The position numbers and the translations under genes are program-made. The notes below the pieces were generated by a model. The model saw nothing but the letters and a program-made list of their open reading frames with translations, did not search any database and was not told where the DNA came from. 64,000 nucleotides of DNA, taken from assembly GCF_000430705.1 (NCBI RefSeq), contig NZ_AUMN01000003.1, positions 124,001-188,000 on the forward strand, in the 5' to 3' direction. Positions 16,107 through 24,881 of the stretch are shown one piece after another. The stretch is from Arthrobacter castelli DSM 16402. Its GTDB lineage: Bacteria; Actinomycetota; Actinomycetes; Actinomycetales; Micrococcaceae. Position 1 is the first letter of the stretch, and every line of letters starts with the position of its first letter.

Positions 16107-17576
16107 CTACGACCGGGCGCCTCCCCGCCGACGTGCCAGACCGGCGGCCAGCTTCTCCTCGGCGTCGTGCCCGGCACCGATTCCGGTGGGTATGCGGAAG
16201 AAGAAGGCCGCCCCCAAAACCCACCACAGGCCGAACAACAGCCACGGTGCAGGATCCAGTGAAGCCGGCATCCCGGGCAGGTAGAGCGCCGTCAGCCCGA
16301 GGCAGAGCAGTGCGGTCAGCACACCGATCACGACGCCGCCATTGCCGCGACCGCCGACGCGCAGCGGACGGGCCATATGCGGTTCCCGGCGGCGCAGGGT
16401 CAGGAAACCAACAGCGACCAGGAAGTAGGCAATCACAATACTGGGAGAGCCGGAATCGACCAGCCAGCCCAGCATTGCTTCGCCAAAGAACGGCGCGAGG
16501 ACCGACAGGCCGCCAATGAAAATCAGGGCGTTGACGGGGGTGTGGAACCGCGGATGCACCGTACCGAACCACCGCGGCAGCATCTGGGAACGAGCCATGG
16601 CATAGACCAGCCGGGAAGCGCCGATGAGGAAGGAATTCCATGAGGTCAGGATGCCGGCCAGGCCGCCGGCCACCAGCACCTTGGCCATGAAATCGGTTCC
16701 CCAGAGAGCAGCCATGCCATCCGCCGTCGCAAGATCGGCCGAGGCCAGTTCCTGTACACCCATGGATGAGGCGGTGGTGATGACGACCATGATGTACCAG
16801 ATCGCCGCCAGAATCACAGAGACGACAACCAGCTTGCCCACCAGGCGGGAGGGGATCCGGACTTCTTCGGCCGATTGCGGGATCACATCGAAGCCGACAA
16901 ATAGGAACGGCACCGCCACCAGCACAGCGATGAACCCGGCGGCCCCTCCGGTGAAGAGCGGGTCCAGGTTCCCGGTTTCGCCACCGACCAGGGAACCGGT
17001 CACCAGCAGCAACCCAATCACCAGCAGGAAAATCACCGCGAATGTCTGCGCAGCACCGGCGAGTTTGATACCGAGGATATTGAGCACGGTGAGGATGAGG
17101 GCCGCTCCCGCGCCGACCAGGGCCCAGCTCAGGAAGACTTCCGAGCCGGCGACTTCCCAGAGCTTGATTTGCTGCAATCCGGGGAAGAGATAGAGCGCCG
17201 TCCGGGGCAGGGCGACGGCTTCGAAGGCCACAATGGTGATGTAGCCACCAGTGATCGCCCACGAACAGATGAACGCCCACCGGGGACCCATCGCACGCAT
17301 CACGTAGTTGTGTTCACCGCCCGCGCGTGGCATTGCCGCCACCAACTCGGCATAGGCAAGCCCAACGAGGGCCATAATGACCCCGCCAGCGGCGAAGGCG
17401 GCAACGGTGCCGAGTGTTCCGGCTGATTCCAGCCAACCTCCGGTCAGCACCACCCAGCCGAATCCGATCATCGCGCCGAAGCCGATGGCCAGCGTGTCCC
17501 AGTGGCCCAGCGCCCTGATCAGAGACGTCTGCTCCGGTCCAGGCGGATTGTTGCGGGTGCTCGTCTGTTCAGGCAT
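16107..17576 (-). CDS. APC family amino acid/polyamine permease
   Basis: A 489-residue membrane protein with about twelve hydrophobic helices. The N-terminal IGFGAMIGFGWVVLTGGWLE (split between helix 1a and 1b by the Gly motif) and the helix 6 segment FDVIPQSAEEVRIPSR are typical of the amino acid-polyamine-organocation superfamily. Such permeases bring in amino acids, ethanolamine or amines by proton or sodium symport. GAGGAGG lies seven bases upstream of ATG. It is transcribed in the same direction as the GntR gene, 88 bases upstream, but with a separate character; whether it shares the regulon is unknown. Confidence 0.87.
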   Translation of the reverse strand: MPEQTSTRNNPPGPEQTSLIRALGHWDTLAIGFGAMIGFGWVVLTGGWLESAGTLGTVAAFAAGGVIMALVGLAYAELVAAMPRAGGEHNYVMRAMGPRWAFICSWAITGGYITIVAFEAVALPRTALYLFPGLQQIKLWEVAGSEVFLSWALVGAGAALILTVLNILGIKLAGAAQTFAVIFLLVIGLLLVTGSLVGGETGNLDPLFTGGAAGFIAVLVAVPFLFVGFDVIPQSAEEVRIPSRLVGKLVVVSVILAAIWYIMVVITTASSMGVQELASADLATADGMAALWGTDFMAKVLVAGGLAGILTSWNSFLIGASRLVYAMARSQMLPRWFGTVHPRFHTPVNALIFIGGLSVLAPFFGEAMLGWLVDSGSPSIVIAYFLVAVGFLTLRRREPHMARPLRVGGRGNGGVVIGVLTALLCLGLTALYLPGMPASLDPAPWLLFGLWWVLGAAFFFRIPTGIGAGHDAEEKLAAGLARRRGGARS

Positions 17577-17722
17577 GAGCCCTCCTCTTTGACGGGTCTG
17601 CTACGGGAAGCGTAATCCGTAAGGCACCTCGAAGATGGTAAACCGGGCGGAGTGTTCGCTGGTTGGATACTCTTGCCCTGTGGCCACTCGTAAAGACATT
17701 CACCCAGCGCACCGGAGCAACC

Positions 17723-18349
17723 ATGCCGGTGCCTGATCCGGAGACTGCCGTTCCGAAGCTGGCCGTCAGCGTGTTGATGCTTCGCCGTGATGCTCCGGAG
17801 CTGGAGATCTTTATCCAACATCGGGCAACGACAATGGACTTCGCGGCCGGCGCAGTAGTGTTCCCCGGCGGAAGGGTGGACGACGCCGATTATGTAGCCG
17901 GAGCGGCCGCGGCTCCCGAGGAAACTGTCCTCGAACGCCATGCCGATGCCTGGCATCAGACTGCCGTTGCTGCCAATGGGGACGAGACGCTGCAGGAGCT
18001 ATCTGTAGTCCTCCTTGCAGCGGCCATCCGCGAAGTCCGCGAGGAGACTGGAGCAGCACTAACGGCATCCGAACTGCTCCCATGGGCCAACTGGGTGACT
18101 CCGCCGGGCGGTCCCAAACGCTTCGATACGTACTTCTATCTGGCGATCATCGGACCTTCCGTTAATCCGCGCCACCAAACCACCGAGGCGGACGCTTCGC
18201 ATTGGTGGCCGGTGCGGAAAGTGCTGGACGAGGCCGCGGCCGGCAACCTGCAGCTGCTGCGACCTACGTATACGCTGCTGAAGGACCTGGCCGGCTTTGA
18301 TGACCTGCAGGACATCGTGAATAGTGGGCGACCGATTATCCCCAGGTAA
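17723..18349 (+). CDS. NUDIX hydrolase (NUDT19/CoA-pyrophosphatase-like)
   Basis: A 208-residue NUDIX protein. The split box is characteristic of the longer NUDT19-like group: VVFPGGRVDDADY (around residues 46-58), an insertion of about 50 residues, and then AAIREVREETGA (107-118) with the metal-binding Glu residues. Enzymes of this group hydrolyse CoA esters or other nucleoside diphosphate derivatives. ATG 17723 has CGGAG eight bases upstream; earlier in-frame starts have none. TACTCT at 17669-17674 is a candidate -10. The gene stands alone between divergent APC permease and convergent HNH gene. Confidence 0.88.
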   Translation: MPVPDPETAVPKLAVSVLMLRRDAPELEIFIQHRATTMDFAAGAVVFPGGRVDDADYVAGAAAAPEETVLERHADAWHQTAVAANGDETLQELSVVLLAAAIREVREETGAALTASELLPWANWVTPPGGPKRFDTYFYLAIIGPSVNPRHQTTEADASHWWPVRKVLDEAAAGNLQLLRPTYTLLKDLAGFDDLQDIVNSGRPIIPR

Positions 18350-18391
18350 TCCGTTGTCTTCCTGGCCTGCCTATGACGAAGCAGGCTCGAG

Positions 18392-20125
18392 CTAACCGGC
18401 GCCGCGGTTATCGATTCCCTCCTGTCCGGTGCCTGGTGGTTGTTCCGGTGGCAGCGGTGGTGTTGTCGGTCCGGCCGCTGGTGGTGGCACGCCTGTTCCG
18501 GGTAGTGGTGGTGCTGTGGAGTGGTGGAGGTGTCCGGTGGGGGTGGTGATTTCGATGGTGTGCCGACGCTCCGATCCCGATATTGGTGTGGCTTGGTATC
18601 CGACGGCTGTTTTGGCGAGGTTGCATCGTTCGCAGAGGCCTTCGCCGTTGGTTTCGTTGGTGTTCCCGCCTGCGTGGTGGGAGAGGATGTGGTCGATCTG
18701 TCGGATGGGGGCGTCGCAGTAGGGGGTGCGGCAGGTTTGGTCGCGGGCGATGATCATCTTCCGTAGGTTTTTGGGGAAGGTCCGGGCGGTCGAATCCATG
18801 GCGATGAGTTGGCCGGTGCCGGGGGCGGTGTAGAGGCGGCGGATCCATACCCGGGCCTCGTCTGCGGCGGGCTCGCTGGCTGGTTCGCTGTGCTGCGGAC
18901 CGGCTGCGATCAGCCGGTCCAGCAGTCCGGGAGCTTGGCCGGTGTGGCGGTCGGTCTTCCCGGCCCCGGTCGTCTGGCCGGTGTGGTGGTGGGCCTGCTC
19001 GCTGTTCCCGCTGCCGGGGCCATGCTGGTCGTGGGCCGTCTCGTTCGCGGTTTTCTGTGGGCTGTGCTGTGGATTCGGCTCGGCGGTGGTCCGTGGGCCG
19101 AGGATGAGGTCGTGGGCCCAGCCGGCGGGTACGGTGCCGTAGCCGGTCAGGTGGGCTGGTTCGTGGTCTCCGGTCAGCAGGGTGCGGTCGGTGATGACGA
19201 GTTGGATTTCGATGTCGGCGCCGGCGGTGGTGCCCGGCTTCTTATCCTTGGGGTGTTCGGCTCTGGTGACGCGGTCGACGAGGGTGTCGGCCATGATTTG
19301 GCCGCGGCAGCGGTCGTCGCCGGTGGCGCGGAGCCGGTCGGCGGCTCGTTCGAGGGCTGCTTGGACGGCGATGCCGTGGGCGACGGGCAGCAGCCCGGTC
19401 ACGTAGGTCATGGTGTCCGGCGCCGGTCGGGTGGTCACGGTCCGTTCGGTGGCGGCTTTCGCGGCCCGGCGGACCACTGAGTGCGGGTCGAGGCGGTAGG
19501 CCTCCTTTTTCGCGGCGGCGATCAGGCGTTTATCGCCGAGGCCTTCCAGGTTGGCGGGGTCGGCGGCGAGGGCCTCGTCGACCCGGGCCCGGTCCGCGGC
19601 CTCGAGGCAGGCGGTTTCGCGGACCAGCACGGTGGCGCGCCATTCGCTGAGTACCCCGGTGGTCAGGGCGGCCAGGGTGTGGGGCATTTCCTTGACCAAG
19701 GCGCCGGCCAGGCCCAGGTGGCGGCTGCCGCGGGTGGGACTGTCCCGCCGGGCCAGGCCGATCTGGGAGGCGATGCCTTCGCCGAGCTTGTCCTTGGCCA
19801 CCCCGGCGTCGGCTTGGGCGGCGCGTTGGGAGGCGTCGAAGACGGCCGTGGCCCGGGCCTGAGCGGCCGCGGCGGCGGCTTTCAGGTCCTCCAGTTTCCG
19901 GATTCGATCCACCAGGTCCGTATCCGGCACGTCGCCGGGAAGCTCCGCCAGCAGTGCCGCGAAATCCGCTATCGGACACGAGCCGGACGCGTCCGCCCCG
20001 ACAGCGCCCCGTTGCGGCTCCACCACCTGGCCGCCCGTCGGGGCGGCAGGGGTGACCCGAGCGGTGGGTGGCCCCTGGCTCTGGGCGGGCTCCCCGCTCG
20101 TATCGGATGCTGGTTTATCGAACAT
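18392..20125 (-). CDS. DUF222 and HNH endonuclease domain protein
   Basis: A 577-residue protein typical of high-GC actinobacteria. An N-terminal DUF222 region (about residues 50-330) is followed by a hydrophilic His/Thr/Gly-rich linker (around 340-410) and a C-terminal HNH nuclease domain: CRTPYCDAPIRQIDHILSHH, then GLCERCNLAK with the second Cys pair. The zinc-binding Cys residues and the catalytic His-Asn-His elements are present. The family occurs in many copies per genome and its role, mobile-element maintenance or defence, is unsettled. The Pro-rich tail (around 530-577) is unusual in length. Transcription is probably leaderless from 20125. Confidence 0.9.
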   Translation of the reverse strand: MFDKPASDTSGEPAQSQGPPTARVTPAAPTGGQVVEPQRGAVGADASGSCPIADFAALLAELPGDVPDTDLVDRIRKLEDLKAAAAAAQARATAVFDASQRAAQADAGVAKDKLGEGIASQIGLARRDSPTRGSRHLGLAGALVKEMPHTLAALTTGVLSEWRATVLVRETACLEAADRARVDEALAADPANLEGLGDKRLIAAAKKEAYRLDPHSVVRRAAKAATERTVTTRPAPDTMTYVTGLLPVAHGIAVQAALERAADRLRATGDDRCRGQIMADTLVDRVTRAEHPKDKKPGTTAGADIEIQLVITDRTLLTGDHEPAHLTGYGTVPAGWAHDLILGPRTTAEPNPQHSPQKTANETAHDQHGPGSGNSEQAHHHTGQTTGAGKTDRHTGQAPGLLDRLIAAGPQHSEPASEPAADEARVWIRRLYTAPGTGQLIAMDSTARTFPKNLRKMIIARDQTCRTPYCDAPIRQIDHILSHHAGGNTNETNGEGLCERCNLAKTAVGYQATPISGSERRHTIEITTPTGHLHHSTAPPLPGTGVPPPAAGPTTPPLPPEQPPGTGQEGIDNRGAG

Positions 20126-20132
20126 GTATTCG

Positions 20133-20161
20133 ACACTACGGGCCTCTCACCAGCCCCTCAA
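20133..20161 (-). promoter_or_regulatory. Leaderless promoter of DUF222-HNH gene
   Basis: On the minus strand TTGAGG (20156-20161) and TAGTGT (20133-20138) are separated by exactly 17 bases, and seven bases separate TAGTGT from ATG 20125. No ribosome site exists, so the mRNA should begin at the start codon. The rest of the intergenic stretch to 20355 shows nothing recognisable. Confidence 0.6.
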
Positions 20162-20355
20162 TGGCTCAACCACCCTATGTGGACAACAACAGACCCGACC
20201 GGCCATGTGGAGGAGGAGCGAAACAGATTGCGACTGGGATGCCGGGAGCGTGTACCCGCATATCCCGTGCAGGACACGACGAACCAAAGGTGTGGTCGGT
20301 TGAAGCCGTCCCCTGCAGCACGGAGCATAACGACAAATGGCGTGTTCGTGGCGCC

Positions 20356-21030
20356 TCAGTACTCGTCGTGCCGGCGCGTCTTTTGGTAGGGATTAGTCTG
20401 CGGCCAGCCCGCAGGGGAGTCCTCCCAGGATTCCTGCCGTCCATAGACTGTGGAATCGAGGTAGCCCACCTGTGAGCTCAGCGGTTCGACGCCGCGGCCG
20501 CTGGTTGAGTAGGTCAGGTAGGGCTGTCCATCCAGCTGCAGGTAGCAGCTGACGCCGGGGACTTCGCCGTCGTCGGCCGTCCATCCCCAGTCCTGGTTGT
20601 AGGTGGAGTTCAGCGAGGATACCCACGGGGCATCCCATCCCATGCGCGCGTTGTAGGCGGTGATTTTGTCGATCGGTGCCCGGCTGATCCGGGCGATGGC
20701 GACGTCGTAGGGGCCAAAGTGGGACAGATGCGGTGCGCTGTCGGCAAGATTTGAGCAGCTGGGGCAACCGGCATCCCATTCCGGATCGAACATGAAGTTC
20801 TGCACGATTAATTGCGAGCGCCCGTTGAACAGATCCAACAAAGTGACCGGACCGTTGGCGCCGTCGAACCTGTAATTGTCCATAGGGGTCATGGGCAGCC
20901 GGCGGCGCAAGGCGTTCAGCCGGTCGAGTGCTTTGGTCTGGGCCTTCTCGGCAGCCAGCACGTCACTGCGGCGGGCCTCCCACTCTTCGCGGGAGACGAC
21001 GTCGGGATGGGCGGCGGTGGTGTCAATCAT
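20356..21030 (-). CDS. DUF899 family thioredoxin-like protein
   Basis: A 224-residue protein of the DUF899 family, a thioredoxin-fold group. SREEWEARRSDVLAAEKA (residues 13-30) near the N-terminus and FMFDPEWDAGCPSCSNLAD (around 79-97) are its hallmarks; the CPSC pair occupies the thioredoxin CxxC position. The following HLSHFGPYDVAIARISRAP and the DWGWTADDGEVPGVSCYLQ segments are also typical. Function is unknown, possibly redox. AAAGGATC precedes the ATG. Monocistronic by context. Confidence 0.88.
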   Translation of the reverse strand: MIDTTAAHPDVVSREEWEARRSDVLAAEKAQTKALDRLNALRRRLPMTPMDNYRFDGANGPVTLLDLFNGRSQLIVQNFMFDPEWDAGCPSCSNLADSAPHLSHFGPYDVAIARISRAPIDKITAYNARMGWDAPWVSSLNSTYNQDWGWTADDGEVPGVSCYLQLDGQPYLTYSTSGRGVEPLSSQVGYLDSTVYGRQESWEDSPAGWPQTNPYQKTRRHDEY

Positions 21031-21121
21031 GATGATGATCCTTTAGTTCAGCGATTGATCCTGGTTGTGGTGCCTCTCAATGTTGGACGGCGGCGGATGG
21101 GGAAATTCATCGGTAATTCAT

Positions 21122-21616
21122 TCAGAGCGCCAGCTTCATCCCCTCGTGGGAGGCGACGAACCCCAACCTCGCGTAGAACCGATGAGCATCAGTCCGGGAT
21201 TTATCGGAGGTGAGCTGGACGAACGAGCAGTGCCGCCGTCGGGCCTCTGCTATCGCCCATGTCATCATGGCGGTGCCCAGGCCCGTGCCCCGATAGGCGG
21301 AGGCCACACGGACCGCTTCGACCTGAGTACGCATTGCACCCCGGCGCGACAGGCCGGGCAGGAACGACAGCTGCATGGTGCCGGCGAGTCTTGCGCCGTC
21401 GTCGGCCGCCACGAGCAAGTGCGCCGGGTCGGAATCGATCGCGCTGAACGCCGACAGGTAGGGCGTGAGGTCGTCGTCGTCATTAATCCCGTCGCGTCCG
21501 GCTCCGAGCTCATCGTCTGCCAAAAGATGCACGATGGCGGGTACGTCGCCGGTTTCGGCGCGACGCAAAATGATTCTCGCTCCGCTCCGGAGGTCGAGTT
21601 CTGTCAGTATCGTCAT
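21122..21616 (-). CDS. GNAT family N-acetyltransferase
   Basis: A 164-residue single-domain acetyltransferase. The acetyl-CoA binding motif A is VEAVRVASAYRGTGLGTAMM (Arg-x-x-Gly-x-Gly region, around residues 103-122), and the C-terminal AHRFYARLGF is the usual motif B. Substrate is unknown. ATG 21616 was chosen over a TTG nine bases earlier; no ribosome site is visible, but TACGTT eight bases upstream would allow leaderless transcription. Divergent from the P-loop kinase-like gene over a 52-base gap. Confidence 0.85.
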   Translation of the reverse strand: MTILTELDLRSGARIILRRAETGDVPAIVHLLADDELGAGRDGINDDDDLTPYLSAFSAIDSDPAHLLVAADDGARLAGTMQLSFLPGLSRRGAMRTQVEAVRVASAYRGTGLGTAMMTWAIAEARRRHCSFVQLTSDKSRTDAHRFYARLGFVASHEGMKLAL

Positions 21617-21668
21617 GGGCAACAACGTACGCTACAAGGATTCACTTTAATCATCGCGGGAGGCGGCA

Positions 21669-22133
21669 GTGGCACGTGTTCTCATCACTGGAATGTCCGG
21701 GACGGGCAAGAGCACGGTGCTCGAGACACTCCGGCAACGCGGTCATCATGTAGTGGAAACAGATGAAGGCACGTGGAAGCTTCCGGATGAAACCTGGGAC
21801 GAAATACGTATCGATGAACTGCTGCGGCGGCACGCCGATCTCTTTGTTTCGGGCACAGTGGAGAACCAGGGCAGGTTCTACGACAAGTTCGACGACGTCG
21901 TGCTGCTCAGCGTGCCGCTGGAGGTGGCGCTCGAGAGGGTGAAGAACCGAACCAACAATTCATACGGCCAGACCGGCGAGCAGCAGCGGAAGATCACGGA
22001 ATACTTCTATACGGTGGAGCCGCTGCTGCGCAGCAGTGCCACGATTGAGCTGGATGGCTGTGCTCCCGCCGACGACCTGGCCGATGTGCTGGAACGGCTT
22101 GTTGACGATGATCTGGAGTTCCCGCTCGAATAG
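21669..22133 (+). CDS. P-loop AAA/adenylate kinase-like protein
   Basis: A 154-residue nucleotide-binding protein. The Walker A motif is GMSGTGKST (8-16), followed by a lid-like region around KNRTNNSYGQTGEQQRKI with basic residues and an LLSVPLEVALERV strand-helix. The layout resembles small adenylate/shikimate kinase-like proteins, which phosphorylate small metabolites; no substrate can be assigned. Translation starts at GTG with GGGAGG about six bases upstream. No operon partner follows; the next coding traces are remnants. Confidence 0.8.
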   Translation: MARVLITGMSGTGKSTVLETLRQRGHHVVETDEGTWKLPDETWDEIRIDELLRRHADLFVSGTVENQGRFYDKFDDVVLLSVPLEVALERVKNRTNNSYGQTGEQQRKITEYFYTVEPLLRSSATIELDGCAPADDLADVLERLVDDDLEFPLE

Positions 22134-22212
22134 GCCGGGCATAGGGCTCAAGCTCTTGCCTGCGCTCGGTAGAGGTGTCGATAATTCAATTCCGATCAGA
22201 CAAAGGCCCCTT

Positions 22213-22345
22213 ATGCCCCGAGCAGTTGCCCCGATTCATTCGGATGCCCTCGGCGATGCGGCGAAGTATACCTATGCAGCGTCTATTCGCGGCGATGCGC
22301 AGCTCATTTTCCTGGCCGGGGCTTGCCCGTTGAATCACGATGGCA
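22213..22345 (+). pseudogene. RidA-family protein, N-terminal fragment
   Basis: An ATG with AAAGG upstream opens MPRAVAPIHSDALGDAAKYT and continues YAASIRGDAQLIFLAGACPL then NHDG. AGACPLxxDG is the characteristic first strand of RidA/YjgF enamine deaminases. The similarity ends near 22345, about 40 residues in, where a family member of normal length would need roughly 90 more. The frame then runs into unrelated sequence and ends at 22413. This is a gene start whose body has been deleted. Confidence 0.65.
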
Positions 22346-22612
22346 GCACTGCGGGCGTTGGATCACGCCGTGGCCATGCACCGGGGCCCGGACGCCGGGC
22401 TTGCGCTGCTTGAGGAACTGGTCAGCGACACGTTGATTGCCGAAGATCATCGGCTCCACGCTGTCCGCACGCACCTGTTGGAGATGACCGGCGACCCCTC
22501 TGCCGCCCGGGAAAGCTACCGTGCTGCGGCACGGCGCACCACCAACCTCCAGCAGCAGAAGTATCTCAACAGGCGGGCCGCCCGGCTGGCGAATGATTCA
22601 AGCTACCCTTGA
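22340..22612 (+). pseudogene. ECF sigma factor (DUF6596 type), C-terminal fragment
   Basis: In a different frame from the RidA fragment, residues ALRALDHAVAMHRGPDAGLA followed by LLEELVSDTL, HRLHAVRTHLLEMTGDP, ARESYRAAARRTTNLQQQ and KYLNRRAARL match the C-terminal helical repeat domain of ECF sigma factors with a DUF6596 extension. The sigma2 and sigma4 DNA- and core-binding domains are missing. No ribosome site precedes the first Met. The junction with the RidA fragment at 22340-22360 looks like a deletion endpoint. The stop overlaps the convergent acetyltransferase stop by ten bases. Confidence 0.65.
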
Positions 22613-23136
22613 AACCCGACCGCGACGATAGACTTCACGGGGCGGCACATTGCCACCCGCGGCCAGGCATCGAGGCCGACCGTGGCTTCACGCCCACGGA
22701 TATCCCGCAGCCCCGGGCCTAAATCGGCGCCCGGAATGACGCTGAAGCCAAGGCGTTCGTAATACGGTGCATTCCACGGCACGTGGGTGAAGGTCGTCAA
22801 CGTCAGCGCAGACATGCCTTTCTGCCGTGCCCACGCAGCGACGGCTTCAATGAGGGCCCGGCCGAAGCCCCGCCGGCCGAAATGCGGATGTACCGAGACC
22901 TGTTCGATGTGCGCATTGCCGTCAATGATGTCGGCAAGAAGATAGGCGACGACCCGTCCGACAGCATTTGTGGCAACCCACATCCGCCCGGCGCGTTGAT
23001 ACTTGTGCAGGATGCGGGCCGGCGGTGTCTCGTCATCGGCGATAGGCGCCATTCCAATCTCCCGGAAGGCGGCACCAGCTGCCCGTTCAATTTCGTGGAC
23101 GAGGACGACGTCTTCCTCATTGGCAGCGCGGATCAT
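22603..23136 (-). CDS. GNAT family N-acetyltransferase
   Basis: A 177-residue acetyltransferase. The CoA-binding core is IEQVSVHPHFGRRGFGRALI (around residues 76-95), and NAPYYERLGF gives motif B. Its N-terminus IRAANEEDVVLVHEIERAAG is a standard first strand and helix. Start ATG 23136 is preceded by TGTAAT (23143-23148) at -12 to -7, five of six bases like a consensus -10, and lacks a ribosome site, so it is probably leaderless. Substrate unknown. Confidence 0.87.
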   Translation of the reverse strand: MIRAANEEDVVLVHEIERAAGAAFREIGMAPIADDETPPARILHKYQRAGRMWVATNAVGRVVAYLLADIIDGNAHIEQVSVHPHFGRRGFGRALIEAVAAWARQKGMSALTLTTFTHVPWNAPYYERLGFSVIPGADLGPGLRDIRGREATVGLDAWPRVAMCRPVKSIVAVGFQG

Positions 23137-23240
23137 GGTTCCATTACAGCAGGAGGAATGTCTGCCAGCCACGGGTAAACCGTCCGTGCCCGCCGGTTTC
23201 CATGGACGACGTCGTCGATTTCCAAGGGCGACGCCGGCCA

Positions 23241-23603
23241 TTACCAGCAGAGGCAGAAGGGATGTCCGGCCGGGTCCGCGTAGACCTGGAACCCCTCATC
23301 CGCTGCCGGGTCGTCCGCCTCCTGCAGCAGTGTGGCGCCAAGGTCCATAGTCTCTTCGTGGGCGGCGGCGAGATCCTTGATGTACAGGTCGAGGTGAATC
23401 TGCTGCGGCGTCCCGTCCGGCCATTGCGGCCGGATATGGTTCGGAGCGAGCTGGACGCCCATCCACGGCTGGCTATCGACGAAAACCGTGTGCCAGTCGT
23501 CGTCATCGGCTTCGACGGTTCCTCCGACCAGTTGAGACCAAAAGGAGCTCACGGGCCCCAGTTCGGCCGCGTCCAGGACAATAATCGTTCTAGAGATCTG
23601 CAT
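23241..23603 (-). CDS. Glyoxalase-like (VOC superfamily) protein
   Basis: A 120-residue single VOC module pair of the Glyoxalase_6 type. It begins MQISRTIIVLDAAELGPVSS with FWSQLVGG, continues with QIHLDLYIKDL holding a possible metal His, and closes with YADPAGHPFCLCW, the common C-terminal strand. Such proteins bind metals or small ligands; some give resistance or isomerise substrates. The start at 23603 was chosen because homology begins there; an open frame extends further upstream without a start that fits. Function unknown. Confidence 0.8.
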   Translation of the reverse strand: MQISRTIIVLDAAELGPVSSFWSQLVGGTVEADDDDWHTVFVDSQPWMGVQLAPNHIRPQWPDGTPQQIHLDLYIKDLAAAHEETMDLGATLLQEADDPAADEGFQVYADPAGHPFCLCW

Positions 23604-23682
23604 CACATCATTGTCTGTCCTGCCGCCTCGGCCGCACAAGGCCTCGAGTTCAAAAGCGCAGGCGCCAATCGGTCCGTCATCG

Positions 23683-23711
23683 TTGTGCCCTCCGGAGCGC
23701 CGCAGTAATCT
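23683..23711 (+). promoter_or_regulatory. Promoter before the truncated VOC gene
   Basis: TTGTGC (23683-23688) and TAATCT (23706-23711) are 17 bases apart and TAATCT lies six bases before ATG 23718, which has no ribosome site. The pattern matches other leaderless starts in the window. The promoter seems intact although the gene it serves is truncated. Confidence 0.5.
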
Positions 23712-23717
23712 CGTAGG

Positions 23718-23972
23718 ATGCAATTCAGCGATCCACAGGTGATTCTTTTCGTCAGGGATTGTGAGCGGTCTGCAGAGTTCTACGCACACTTCGGGTTCAC
23801 GGAGACCTTCCGGACAAGCGATCATGTGCCGGTGAAAATCGAAATGTCGCTCGGGCAGTTTGGTCTCGGCCTCGCTGAACCGGATGCTGCCGCGGCCAGC
23901 ATCCCATCCAGCTGGTGCATAAGGTGGCTCCGTAGAGGGCGTGCCGGGACCGTTGGAATACTGAGTATATGA
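23718..23972 (+). pseudogene. VOC/glyoxalase family gene, 3'-truncated
   Basis: The first 55-60 residues (MQFSDPQVILFVRDCERSAE, FYAHFGFTETFR, KIEMSLGQFGLGLAEPDAAA) are a clear first VOC half. After about position 23895 the translation changes to IPSSWCIRWLRRGRAGTVG, which is not VOC-like, and stops at 23970-23972. Normal members are about 120 residues or more. The stop overlaps the next gene's ATG by four bases. Probably the product of a deletion that fused this gene's start to the leader of the methyltransferase gene. Confidence 0.65.
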
Positions 23973-24727
23973 GCGCGTCCTTCCAGGAGCTGATAGCCGA
24001 GGCAGAGGCAGTGGATGTCTCCGGCTGGGATTTCTCCTGGCTGAAGGGGCACGCAACTGAGGAACGCCCGCCCTGGGGGTACGCGCGACTATTGGGGCAA
24101 AGACTCTCCGGAGCCGAGGCTTCCCTGGACATTCAGACCGGAGGAGGCGAGGTCCTCGCCCGGGCCCCGGTTGTTCCCCGGATGGCGGTGGCCACCGAAT
24201 CGTTTCCGCCCAACATTGCGAAGGCAACTGAACTCCTTCACCCCCGCGGGGTCGCGGTGGTGGCGGATCCGGATGAGCCGCCGCTGCCCTTCGCGGACGG
24301 CGCCTTCGATCTCGTGACGAGCCGTCACCCCGCCACCGTCTGGTGGGATGAGATTCGCCGTGTACTACGCCCTGGCGGCAGCTATTTTGCCCAGCATGTG
24401 GGCCCTGCCAGCGCCTTCGAACTCATCGAGTACTTCCTCGGTCCGCAGCCGGAGGCGCGGCGCGGCCGGGACCCGGAGGACGAAGCAGCCGCAGCGGGGG
24501 AAGCCGGCCTTGACATCGTGGACCTGAGGAAAGCACGGCTGCGCATCGAGATCCACGATGTGGGCGCGGTTGTCTTTCTCCTGCGCAAAGTGGTGTGGTG
24601 GGTTCCCGGCTTCTCTGTTGAGGCATATCGGGAACGTCTGCGGGACCTTCACGACCTCATCGAGAACGAAGGCCCGTTTGTCGCCCACTCCACTCGCCAC
24701 CTCATCGAGGCACGCAGGTCCGGTTAG
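23969..24727 (+). CDS. Class I SAM-dependent methyltransferase
   Basis: A 252-residue methyltransferase of the Methyltransf_11 group. The SAM-binding loop is SLDIQTGGGE (around residues 52-61), a variant of DxGxGxG; motif II region LPFADGAFDLVTSRHPATVW (100-119) and WDEIRRVLRPGGSYFAQHV (121-139) are typical. Substrate is unknown. It starts at ATG 23969 without a ribosome site and overlaps the stop of the truncated VOC frame, so present expression may depend on that frame or on a leaderless start. Confidence 0.85.
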   Translation: MSASFQELIAEAEAVDVSGWDFSWLKGHATEERPPWGYARLLGQRLSGAEASLDIQTGGGEVLARAPVVPRMAVATESFPPNIAKATELLHPRGVAVVADPDEPPLPFADGAFDLVTSRHPATVWWDEIRRVLRPGGSYFAQHVGPASAFELIEYFLGPQPEARRGRDPEDEAAAAGEAGLDIVDLRKARLRIEIHDVGAVVFLLRKVVWWVPGFSVEAYRERLRDLHDLIENEGPFVAHSTRHLIEARRSG

Positions 24728-24881
24728 CCAACAGGCCGGCCCGGGAGCCCAAGCAGCGTTCAGGGTGCTCGTATACGGAGCCGCGTGGCAGACGGGAAAA
24801 CCAGCAAATTCCCCCAAACAGGGGAGCGGGCGGGCACTGGCGGGGGAGTTGCCGCCGCCCGGCGCTGGCAAGACTGGTTCC

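Noticed and set aside
17663-17675. TTGGATAC half-site upstream of the NUDIX gene as a second GntR operator
   Set aside because: The right arm is missing (TCTTGCCC instead of GTATCCAA), so it is more likely chance around a -10 box.
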